NCBI GenBank assembly: GCA_016712445.1
Contig: JADJRB010000001.1
Coordinates: forward strand, 1,240,001-1,304,000
Reading direction: 5' to 3'
Length of the DNA stretch: 64,000 nt
Source: Acidobacteriota bacterium
Lineage (GTDB): Bacteria; Pseudomonadota; Alphaproteobacteria; Caulobacterales; Hyphomonadaceae
The position numbers were made by a program, and so were the translations under genes. The notes beneath the pieces are model-generated. The model had not been told where the DNA came from and made no database searches. It was given only the letters and a program-made list of their open reading frames with translations. Shown here piece by piece: positions 53,606 through 60,897 of this stretch (the stretch's first letter is position 1; the number at the start of each line of letters is the position of its first letter).

Positions 53606-54388
53606 ATGCAGATTTCGCGGGACCTCAGGAAAGCGCTGGTTGCCGGCGCAGCGATCACGGTGTTTTCCGTGACTGCCTCGGTCGTGCCTGTGTGGATCTG
53701 GCTGCAGATCGACCCCGTGATCGATCTCGCCTCGATCTACATTTCCGCGATCGTGCTGCCTTTGCTGATCTCGCCGACCTGCGCCTTCTTCATCCTGCGG
53801 GCGCGGATGCAGGCCGAGAAGCTCGCCCGCGACAATTTCCGCCTGGCGAACCGTGACGACCTGACCGGCCTTCCGAACCGGCGGGCCTTCTTCAAGGCGG
53901 CCGAGGCGCTGGAGGCGCAGGCAGGCGCGGGCCGGGGCATGCTTTGCTGCGCGATTGCCGACATCGACTTTTTCAAGCGCGTCAACGATGCTTTCGGGCA
54001 CGAGGCGGGCGACCGGGTGCTTCAGTCCGTAGGCGGAACACTTCTGGCGGCCGCGCCGGCAGGCGGCGTGGCGGCGCGCCTTGGCGGGGAGGAATTTGCC
54101 GTGGCCGGCCTGTTCCCCGATGCGCAGGCGGCGCGGGCCTATTTTGCCGCGCTGGTGGGCGCCGTGCGGGCCGCCAGCTGCGGCTATGAGGACATGCGCC
54201 TCTCGGTGACGATCAGCCTTGGCTATTGCGCGGCGGAGCCGGGCGATTCGGTGTCGATCCTGCTGTCGCGCGCCGACCAAGCGCTCTACCGCGCCAAGGC
54301 GAGCGGCAAGGACCGCGCCGAGAATGCCGACGACCTGCCGGCCGAAGCGCGCTGGGCCGCGCCGCGCCGGCCCGCCATGCCCGCCTGA
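53606..54388 (+). CDS. Membrane GGDEF protein without I-site
   Basis: A 260-aa protein with two spans (about 10-32 and 40-62), then a GGDEF domain. The active site reads GGEEF (about 160-164, 'ARLGGEEFAV'), an accepted catalytic variant; 'DDLTGLPNRRAFF' opens the domain and 'ISLGYCAAEPGDS' is near the end. No RxxD I-site precedes the motif, so feedback inhibition is unlikely, unlike the enzyme at 35599. It should make cyclic di-GMP at the inner membrane. Confidence 0.87.
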   Translation: MQISRDLRKALVAGAAITVFSVTASVVPVWIWLQIDPVIDLASIYISAIVLPLLISPTCAFFILRARMQAEKLARDNFRLANRDDLTGLPNRRAFFKAAEALEAQAGAGRGMLCCAIADIDFFKRVNDAFGHEAGDRVLQSVGGTLLAAAPAGGVAARLGGEEFAVAGLFPDAQAARAYFAALVGAVRAASCGYEDMRLSVTISLGYCAAEPGDSVSILLSRADQALYRAKASGKDRAENADDLPAEARWAAPRRPAMPA

Positions 54389-54454
54389 TCCTTCCGGAAC
54401 CGGCCGGGCGGCGGCGGCGTTGCTCTGGCAGTGATCCATGAAGGAGGATTGTCC

Positions 54455-54607
54455 ATGAGCAAGTTGATCAAGGCCGCGCTCGGCGTGGGGTTTGCCGTGC
54501 TGCTGGAACGCGGCATGCACCGCTATCTCGACAGTCGGCAACAGAAGCGCGCGATTGCCAGCGCCGCCCGCACCGGATTTGCGACGGCGCCCGCGCGCGC
54601 CCGCTAG
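54455..54607 (+). CDS. 50-aa small basic protein
   Basis: ATG at 54455 with AAGGAGG 7 nt upstream encodes 'MSKLIKAALGVGFAVLLERG' then a basic 'LDSRQQKRAIASAARTG' end. One short hydrophobic stretch could be a membrane helix or part of an amphipathic helix. The strong ribosome site and its stop interlocked in CTAG with the next gene support it. Not recognised. Confidence 0.55.
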   Translation: MSKLIKAALGVGFAVLLERGMHRYLDSRQQKRAIASAARTGFATAPARAR

Positions 54608-55020
54608 CGGAAGAAGGCGCGCTCCACGAAGAGCGCCAGGATGAGGGCGGCCGCGAGGCCGACCGCCAGCGGCCACCACGCGGTGAGCAGCGCCGCCGCG
54701 CGCGGCACGGCCTGGTCCAGGAAGGCGAGCGCGAACATGCCGCCGACTACAAGCACCATGAGGCAGAGCCGGGGCACGGCGATCAGGACGACGAGCGCCG
54801 TCGCGGTGTAGAGGCCGGCGTCCGAGAAAAAGAACGACACCGCCATCCAAAGCAGGGCGGCGGCGAGCAGCATCAGCACGGCTGTGAGCCAGACCGCAGA
54901 CGCATTCCGGTTCAGGAAGCCGGCCAGCGCGACGACGAGCGGACCGGGCGCGGGCCGGGGCGGCGGGACCTGCGGCGCGTGGATCTCATAAGGCGGGGCG
55001 TAAGGCGGCTCGACACGCAT
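54604..55020 (-). CDS. Small membrane protein with Pro-rich N-terminus
   Basis: A 138-aa protein. The first 28 residues are proline-rich ('PPYAPPYEIHAPQVPPPRP'), followed by three to four spans ('AVWLTAVLMLLAAALLWMAV', 'YTATALVVLIAVPRLCLMVL' and one near the end). No family is recognised. It converges on the 50-aa gene with interlocked TAG stops at 54604-54607. The 140-bp gap to the SIR2-like gene (55021-55160) holds nothing recognisable. Confidence 0.65.
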   Translation of the reverse strand: MRVEPPYAPPYEIHAPQVPPPRPAPGPLVVALAGFLNRNASAVWLTAVLMLLAAALLWMAVSFFFSDAGLYTATALVVLIAVPRLCLMVLVVGGMFALAFLDQAVPRAAALLTAWWPLAVGLAAALILALFVERAFFR

Positions 55021-55160
55021 CGCCGCACTATGAAGGAAAGTATTCCTAAGTCAAGATTTGGCTGATGAAACTTTGGTGAGGGAACCTGAGTTCTGGCCCG
55101 AATGGGCATCTCGGCGCGGGCAGACCTGCTCCGCGTGTACCGCGAAACCCTTGCGGAAAT

Positions 55161-56168
55161 TCAGTTACTAAGCGACATCGAAATCTGCCGAAGCAATTCG
55201 GCGCAGGGCATGTCTTCCAAGTGGATTCTTCCGTACTCCTTTTTCACATTCAGCTGGGTGTAGATGTTCTCCTTGATTGCCTCGATCTCAAATTTTGATG
55301 CTCCCAAAGCCGTGGCGTAAACACTCTTGATGGCGGCGGCCGGTGTTGATCGCTGCAGTATCCTCATGTTTTGGCTGTTGAAGCCGAACCCCAGAAAGAC
55401 CAGCGTTGAAGCCTTATCCATCGCTTCGGTGATTTGAGCTTGGGCGGCGCTCTCTGCCAACTCGCTGTAAGTCCTGATCGAGCTAATTACTTTGCCTGAT
55501 CCAGCCGCGTCGATCTGGCCAAAACCTTCAACTCTATCGTTGTGCTGATTCCATCGTAATGGCCCTAAGTATCCGTAAGGGCGCAAAATCTTTAGCTGTT
55601 GGAAGAGTCTCTCGTGGTTTGGCTCGATTGTCGCGCAGTAGCGCTTTAATCGCTCCAACAAGAATAGCTCTAGCGTGCGATCGTAGTTAAATGTGACGAC
55701 AACCACGTTGGAGAACAGTTCCTCTATGTTCGTCCCGCGCAAGTTCGCGAGGCAAATCCTGACGAACGTTTCGTACCAAGTTAAATTTGCAACCGCTTCA
55801 TTGATGATAGTCCTAGCGTACTGGCTCACGAAAAGAGTGCTATTCTTCTCCGCTGCTTCAATTTCGGCTGCGATAGCTAGCTTTGCAACTATTGAGACAG
55901 CGGGGTCGTTGCGCCAGTTCACATAGCTGTCGATTGATCCGTGCCCATGAATTTCGGTAGATACCTCCCGAGCAGCGCGATCGAGATCGTCATAACTGAA
56001 ATCCGAGCTTGAAGCCGTATTGGCAAATCGACGGACGAAGGCTGGTGCGTCATTCAGCCCGTCTTTTAGCGCTTTTGAGATGCTATCCGTCAGCTCGATT
56101 CCTATCGGAAGTCCCGCTTCTTTGCTGGCGCCTGCGCCAATGACAAAGACAGTGCTCTTTCTGAACAT
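55161..56168 (-). CDS. SIR2-like protein (immunity-type), coupled to hisA
   Basis: A 335-aa SIR2 (SIR2_2/SIR2_4-like) protein. NAD-site glycines G11-A-G-A-S15 in 'VFVIGAGASKEAGLP', the Asn of 'TFNYDRTLEL' (N161), and 'LVFLGFGFNSQNMRIL' (258-271) are in the right order. Where such domains usually read 'HG', this one reads 'RPYGYLGPLRW' with Tyr198, so the catalytic His may be missing. It lacks the C-terminal SLOG domain of ThsA. Its ATG overlaps the hisA stop (TGATG), so it is translated with hisA. The gene is AT-richer than its surroundings (one line at 55801 counts 47% GC against about 68% in acnA), a sign of acquisition. Confidence 0.78.
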   Translation of the reverse strand: MFRKSTVFVIGAGASKEAGLPIGIELTDSISKALKDGLNDAPAFVRRFANTASSSDFSYDDLDRAAREVSTEIHGHGSIDSYVNWRNDPAVSIVAKLAIAAEIEAAEKNSTLFVSQYARTIINEAVANLTWYETFVRICLANLRGTNIEELFSNVVVVTFNYDRTLELFLLERLKRYCATIEPNHERLFQQLKILRPYGYLGPLRWNQHNDRVEGFGQIDAAGSGKVISSIRTYSELAESAAQAQITEAMDKASTLVFLGFGFNSQNMRILQRSTPAAAIKSVYATALGASKFEIEAIKENIYTQLNVKKEYGRIHLEDMPCAELLRQISMSLSN

Positions 56169-56896
56169 CAGTCTAAAGCTCCGATAGCCTCACTCGCATC
56201 AATGTCCCCGTCATAGAGCGCGCGGCCGAGGATGGTGCCGGCTATCGGTGTGCCGGGGGCGGCGCGGAGGCGGCGGATGTCGTCGACGCTGGCGACACCG
56301 CCGCTGGCGATGATCGGTATACGGACGGCGTTCGCGAGGTCTGAGGTGAAGGCGACGTTGACGCCGGTCTTCAGGCCGTCGCGGGAGATGTCGGTGGCGA
56401 TGATGGCGGCGACGCCGCAATCCTCGAAGGCGCGGGCAAGGTCGACGGCCTTCATGTCGGAGGTCTCGGCCCAGCCTTCGACGGCGACCCTGCCTTCCTT
56501 CGCGTCGATGCCGACGACGACGCGGCCGGGCAGGGCGCGGGCGGCTTCTTTCACGAGGGCGGGATCGCGCAGGGCGACGGTGCCGAGGATGACGCGGGCG
56601 ATGCCGGCCTCCAGCCAGGCGTCGATCTGGGCGCGGGTGCGGATGCCGCCGCCGAGCTGGACGGGGGCGGGGGTGGATTTGAGGATGCTGGCGACGGCGG
56701 CGCGGTTGACCGGCTCGCCGGCGAAGGCGCCGTTGAGGTCGACGACGTGGAGATGGGTGAAACCGGCCGCGTGGAAGGCGGCGGCCTGCGCGCCGGGATC
56801 GGTGTTGAAGACAGTGGCCGCATCCATCTCGCCGCGCAGCAGGCGGACGCAGGCGCCGTCTTTCAGGTCGATGGCGGGATAGAGGGTGAAGGTCAT
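56168..56896 (-). CDS. hisA: Phosphoribosylformimino-AICAR-phosphate isomerase
   Basis: A 242-aa TIM-barrel isomerase. 'LYPAIDLKDGACVRLLRGEM' with the catalytic Asp, 'PAPVQLGGGIRTRAQI', 'IIATDISRDGLKTGVN' and 'PIIASGGVASVDDI' match HisA. Start at 56896. It overlaps the SIR2-like gene by one base of the stop/start. Upstream, a 114-bp inverted-repeat element separates it from hisH. Confidence 0.95.
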   Translation of the reverse strand: MTFTLYPAIDLKDGACVRLLRGEMDAATVFNTDPGAQAAAFHAAGFTHLHVVDLNGAFAGEPVNRAAVASILKSTPAPVQLGGGIRTRAQIDAWLEAGIARVILGTVALRDPALVKEAARALPGRVVVGIDAKEGRVAVEGWAETSDMKAVDLARAFEDCGVAAIIATDISRDGLKTGVNVAFTSDLANAVRIPIIASGGVASVDDIRRLRAAPGTPIAGTILGRALYDGDIDASEAIGALD

Positions 56897-56914
56897 GAGG
56901 CGGGGTCCGGTCTG

Positions 56915-57028
56915 TCCTCCCCCGCTTGCGGGGGAGGTGTCTGCGCAGCAGACGGAGGGGGGAATTTGTGGCGGGCAGCGGCCCCCTCCGACCCCTTCGG
57001 GGCCACCTCCCCCGCGAGCGGGGGAGGA
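56915..57028. repeat. 114-bp inverted pair of hairpin elements
   Basis: Two 47-bp arms (56915-56961, 56982-57028) are inverted copies in perfect register. Each arm carries an outer 10-bp stem (CCTCCCCCGC/GCGGGGGAGG) and a 9-bp CGGAGGGGG block. Between these blocks the sequences differ, TCTGCGCAGCAGA on the left and GCCCCGAAGGGGT on the right, yet both keep a small hairpin. It lies between hisH and hisA. Confidence 0.85.
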
Positions 57029-57044
57029 TGAGGCGCGCGTCGCT

Positions 57045-57677
57045 TCACGGGCGCCACTCCAGGAAATTGGCGAGGAGTTTGAGGCCGACTTTCTGGCTCT
57101 TTTCGGGGTGGAACTGGGTGCCGAAGAGGTTGGCCTGGGCGACGGCGGCGGCGAAGGGGTCGCCGTAGGTGCAGGCGGCGGCGACGACGGACTCTTCTTC
57201 CGGGCGGAAGACGTAGGAGTGCGTGAAATAGGCGTGGGGCTGGGGGCCGAGGCCTTCGAGCACCGGGTGCGGATGCGGGAAGGCGAGTTCGTTCCAGCCG
57301 ACATGCGGCACCGGCAGGCCGGGGGCGGGCTCGAGGCCATCGACGAGGCCGTGGATCCAGCCGAGGCCGCGCGTCTCGCCGTCTTCGAGGCCGAGATCGG
57401 CCATCAGCTGCATGCCGACGCAGATGCCGAGGAAGGGGCGGGCGTGTTTCAGCACGGCGTCTTCGAGCGCGTCGACCATGCCCGGAATGGCGCGCAGGGC
57501 GCCGGCGCAGTCTGCGAAGTGGCCGACGCCGGGCAGGACGATGCGGTCTGCCCGGGCGACATCGGCGGGGGCGGCGGTGACTTCGATGTTGTGGGCGCTG
57601 CCGGCGGCGGCGGCGAGGGCACGCGCGCAGGAGTGCAGGTTGCCGGAGCCATAATCGATGAGCGCGACGCGGGACAT
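57045..57677 (-). CDS. hisH: Imidazole glycerol phosphate synthase subunit HisH
   Basis: A 210-aa glutamine amidotransferase. Catalytic Cys86 in 'FLGICVGMQLM', with His190 and Glu192 in 'GTQFHPEKSQK'; 'YGSGNLHSCARAL' and 'LPGVGHFADC' are also typical. It feeds ammonia to HisF. It is divergent from TIR2 with 87 bp between starts, and is separated from hisA by the hairpin-pair element. Confidence 0.96.
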   Translation of the reverse strand: MSRVALIDYGSGNLHSCARALAAAAGSAHNIEVTAAPADVARADRIVLPGVGHFADCAGALRAIPGMVDALEDAVLKHARPFLGICVGMQLMADLGLEDGETRGLGWIHGLVDGLEPAPGLPVPHVGWNELAFPHPHPVLEGLGPQPHAYFTHSYVFRPEEESVVAAACTYGDPFAAAVAQANLFGTQFHPEKSQKVGLKLLANFLEWRP

Positions 57678-57706
57678 GGGCGGCTCTTAGCGGGACAGGG
57701 CAGGCG

Positions 57707-57735
57707 TGGCAATTCGCGCCTGGAAAGCGTAATAT
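57707..57735 (+). promoter_or_regulatory. Candidate TIR2 promoter
   Basis: TGGCAA (57707-57712), a 17-nt spacer and TAATAT (57730-57735), about 30 bp before the TIR2 ATG, in the gap shared with divergent hisH. Moderate match only. Confidence 0.35.
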
Positions 57736-57764
57736 GGCGGCGAGTGACCGCCAGAGGCTGACCC

Positions 57765-59522
57765 ATGGGGACGCGCACGTCTCAGCCGGCCGGGAGCGCC
57801 GCGCCGCCGGAAGCGGCGAAGGTGTTCCTGTCGTATTCGCGCAAGGACGCCGGCTTTGCCGACGACCTGGTGGCGGGGCTGCAGGCCTGCGGGTTCGAGG
57901 CGTATATCGACCGCGAAGACATCGCGCCCGGCGAGGCCTGGGAGGCGCGGCTGTCGGGCCTGATCGCGGAGGCCGATACGGTCGTCTATGTGATCTCGCC
58001 GCATTCGGTCTCCTCGCCGCAGTGTCATTGGGAAGTGACCGAGACGCTGCGGATGTCGAAGCGGCTGTTGCCGGTGGTGTGGGAGCCGGTGGCCGAGGCG
58101 CAGATGCCGAAGGAGCTGTCGCGACTGAATTTCGTGTTCTTCGATGGTGGCAAGAGCTTTGCGCGCGGGCTGGCGGAACTGGCGGGCGCGCTGCGGGTGG
58201 ATGCCGGATGGATCCGCGAGCATTCGCGCCTTGGCGGATTGGCGCGGCGGTGGGACGCGCGCGGGCGGCCGGAGGAGGCGCTGCTGCGCGGCGAGGAACT
58301 GGACGGCGCGCGGGACTGGGCGGCAGGGCGGCCGGTAAGCGCGCCGGAGCTGACTGATCTGCACTCGGATTATATCGCGGCGAGCCTCGCGGCGCGCGAG
58401 GCGGCGGAGCGGGAGGCGCGGGCGAAGCGGCGCGGCGCGGTGGTGGTGTCCATGCTCGTGGCGATCGGAATGAGTATGCTGGCGGCCGCTGCAAGCTGGC
58501 AATGGTGGCAGGCGAACCGGGCGCTTGGCCGCGCCGAGGTCGCAGAAGAAGTGGCGACCGGGGCGAGGATGCTCGCGGAGGCGGCGAAGGTGGACCTCGA
58601 AGCCGCGAATGTGCGGCTCAATGCGGACATTGCGCTTCGGGTGCCGGCGAAAGGCGCGCGGGTGGTGCTGATCGAGGGCGGATGGTTCCCGCTGGCGGCG
58701 AAGTTTTCCGGCGCGGTGGCGAAGGTCGACCGTCTGGATGCGGACGGTGCGCGGGTCGGCGTGCAGTCCGGCTTCCTGCTGGAGGGCGCGATGCTGCGCG
58801 GCGGAGATGCGGGGCGCTACCTGCTGGTGCCAGCCTTCCGGGCGCCGGCGCCGGACTATTTCCCCAATGAGTTTTCTCCGCGGGCCATCGATGCGGCGGG
58901 GGAGGGCGGGGTAGACTTCGACGGCGCGCTGACGCCGGACGCGCCGCCGCGCGTGCAGGTGGCGGTGCTCAGCGGCGAGCCGGCGGCCGGCATCGCGGTA
59001 ACGTTTCCGGCGCTGGGCGAGGGCGAGGCGCTGGCGGGCGCGGAGCGGGTCTGGAAGACGCCCGCGCATCTCGGCGGTGTGGCGCCGTTCGAGCTGTGGC
59101 GGCTGGAGGGCGAGTTGCCCTTCGGGGTTCGCGCACTGACGGCAGAGGATGTCGGCTGCTCGCCGCTTGGCGGGCCGGACGATGAGGCGAACACACCGGG
59201 AAGGCCGCTCGCGCTTTATGCCATCGGTGACGCGGTGCGCGGCGGCGATACGGTGACCCTGTCGGTCTCGGCGCTGCAGGATGCGGGCGATCCCGATGCG
59301 CTCGCCTATGACCATTCGACAACGCTGGGCTCGATGGGGGCGCCGGTGTTCGACCTGGAAAGCGGGCAGGTGATCGGGGTGCACCTCGGTTCGGTGCCGG
59401 GCGAGCGGATGGACGATCCGCGCACGGGCTACGGGATTGCCCTCGCGCTGCTCGTGGAGGAGATGCGCCAGGAAATCGAGCCGGGTTCATTCGAGCCGCT
59501 CGGCCTGTTCTGCGGCGGGTGA
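57765..59522 (+). CDS. TIR-transmembrane-pseudotrypsin protein (TIR2)
   Basis: A 585-aa paralogue of the protein at 3327. TIR domain (about 18-145; 'KVFLSYSRKDAGFADDL', candidate catalytic Glu90 in 'CHWEVTE'), linker ('WIREHSRLGGLARRWDARG', 'LLRGEELDGARDW'), one span (about 225-245), heptad-like helix (about 248-285), then a trypsin-fold domain. At the nucleophile position the sequence is 'GSMGAPVF' with Met524 in place of Ser, and the 'TAAH' position is 'VPAF' (Phe358), so both protease residues are gone. The TIR half should be cytoplasmic and the pseudoprotease periplasmic. Unlike TIR1 its base composition matches the genome. It is divergent from hisH and followed 53 bp later by the CNNM gene. 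Confidence 0.83.
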   Translation: MGTRTSQPAGSAAPPEAAKVFLSYSRKDAGFADDLVAGLQACGFEAYIDREDIAPGEAWEARLSGLIAEADTVVYVISPHSVSSPQCHWEVTETLRMSKRLLPVVWEPVAEAQMPKELSRLNFVFFDGGKSFARGLAELAGALRVDAGWIREHSRLGGLARRWDARGRPEEALLRGEELDGARDWAAGRPVSAPELTDLHSDYIAASLAAREAAEREARAKRRGAVVVSMLVAIGMSMLAAAASWQWWQANRALGRAEVAEEVATGARMLAEAAKVDLEAANVRLNADIALRVPAKGARVVLIEGGWFPLAAKFSGAVAKVDRLDADGARVGVQSGFLLEGAMLRGGDAGRYLLVPAFRAPAPDYFPNEFSPRAIDAAGEGGVDFDGALTPDAPPRVQVAVLSGEPAAGIAVTFPALGEGEALAGAERVWKTPAHLGGVAPFELWRLEGELPFGVRALTAEDVGCSPLGGPDDEANTPGRPLALYAIGDAVRGGDTVTLSVSALQDAGDPDALAYDHSTTLGSMGAPVFDLESGQVIGVHLGSVPGERMDDPRTGYGIALALLVEEMRQEIEPGSFEPLGLFCGG

Positions 59523-59575
59523 GCCGCATGATAGCGCTTTGAGAATGACGCCGGATCATGCGATAGGGCGGCCCC

Positions 59576-60883
59576 ATGGATCTTCTCATCTTGATTGCGC
59601 TGATCGCGCTGAACGGCGTGTTTGCGCTGTCTGAACTGGCGATTGTCTCGTCGCGCCGAACTCGCCTGCAGATGCGGGCCGACAAGGGGGACCGGGGTGC
59701 CAAGGTAGCGCTGAAGCTGCAGGAAGACCCGTCTCGGTTCCTGTCGACCGTGCAGGTGGGCATAACGCTGATCGGCATTGTGGCGGGCGCTTATGGCGCG
59801 ACCGCCCTGGCGGAGGATGTCGCGCCGTGGATCGCGCGCGTCGCGCCGGGCCTGGCCAAGCAGGCCGGACTGATCGCCTTTGGCATTGTGATTGCGGCGA
59901 CGACCTACCTGTCGCTGGTGATCGGCGAGCTTGTGCCGAAGCGGATCGCGATGGCGGCGCCGGAAGCGTTTGCGAGCCTCATTGCGCCGCCGATGTCATT
60001 CCTGTCCAAGGTCGCGTTCCCGATCGTGTTCGTGCTGCGCGGATCGACCGACCTGCTGCTCGGCCTGCTGGGCCTTTCGGGCGTCAAGACCGATGCGGTG
60101 ACCGAGGAAGAGATCAAGTCCGTGCTCGACGAGGGGGCGGCCAGCGGCGCGATCGACGACGAAGAGCGGGTGATGATCCGCTCGGTGATGCGCCTGGCCG
60201 ACCGGGACGTGCGCTCGATCATGACCTCGCGCAAGGATGTCACCTGGCTGGACATCGATGAGCCACCGGACGTGCTGCTGAAGCAGGTCGCGGAGAGCGG
60301 GCACTCGCGCTTCCCGGTCGCGAAGGACGACCTTGAGCACGTCATTGCGGTGGTGCAGACGAAGGACCTGCTGGCGGCATCGGCCGGCGTGCGGCTGCCG
60401 GATTTTGCGCAGGTCGGTCACAAGCCACTATTTGTGCCGGACACGATGACCGTGCTGAACCTGCTGGAGAAGATGCAGGCAAGCCCGGTGCAGATGGCAC
60501 TGGTGATCGACGAACTGGGGCATGTCGACGGCATCGTGACGGCGGCAGACGTGTTGGGCGCCATCGCGGGCGATGTGGCTTTCTCGGATGCCGACGGCCT
60601 GTCGCGCCCGCAGAAACGCGAAGATGGTTCCTGGCTGATCGATGGGCGAATGGCGCTCGAGGATCTCGAGATTGTTCTGGGTACGGATGTCCGCGAGGAA
60701 GTGGATGCGTCCTATTCCACCGTGGCGGGCCTCGTGATCAACCACCTGCAACGCGTACCGCAGCTGTCGGACGTCATCACGTCGAATGGATGGCGGTTCG
60801 AGGTGATCGACATGGACGAGCGCCGGATCGACAAGCTGCTCGTCTCGCGCCTGCCGCTCAGGGATGACGACCCGAGCGGCTGA
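59576..60883 (+). CDS. CNNM/CorC-type membrane protein (DUF21-CBS)
   Basis: A 435-aa protein: DUF21 membrane domain (about 1-190, 'ALNGVFALSELAIVSSRRTR'), paired CBS domains (about 210-330, 'LADRDVRSIMTSRKDVTWLD'), and a C-terminal CorC_HlyC domain (about 345-430, 'SWLIDGRMALEDLEIVLG'). Such proteins transport or regulate Mg2+ and related cations; the older name is hemolysin C family. ATG at 59576. It lies downstream of TIR2 on the same strand; a 53-bp gap without a terminator allows readthrough. Confidence 0.92.
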   Translation: MDLLILIALIALNGVFALSELAIVSSRRTRLQMRADKGDRGAKVALKLQEDPSRFLSTVQVGITLIGIVAGAYGATALAEDVAPWIARVAPGLAKQAGLIAFGIVIAATTYLSLVIGELVPKRIAMAAPEAFASLIAPPMSFLSKVAFPIVFVLRGSTDLLLGLLGLSGVKTDAVTEEEIKSVLDEGAASGAIDDEERVMIRSVMRLADRDVRSIMTSRKDVTWLDIDEPPDVLLKQVAESGHSRFPVAKDDLEHVIAVVQTKDLLAASAGVRLPDFAQVGHKPLFVPDTMTVLNLLEKMQASPVQMALVIDELGHVDGIVTAADVLGAIAGDVAFSDADGLSRPQKREDGSWLIDGRMALEDLEIVLGTDVREEVDASYSTVAGLVINHLQRVPQLSDVITSNGWRFEVIDMDERRIDKLLVSRLPLRDDDPSG

Positions 60884-60897
60884 CGCGGACGGCGCGC

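Noticed and set aside
56897..57340. Long N-terminal extension of hisA to 57340
   Set aside because: It runs through the hairpin-pair element and antisense across hisH codons; hisA starts naturally with MTFTLYPAIDL at 56896.
55161..59522. Canonical Thoeris (ThsA/ThsB) system
   Set aside because: The SIR2-like protein lacks a C-terminal SLOG domain, the TIR protein is a long membrane protein, and the two are on opposite strands separated by hisA-hisH. Kept only as a loose analogy.
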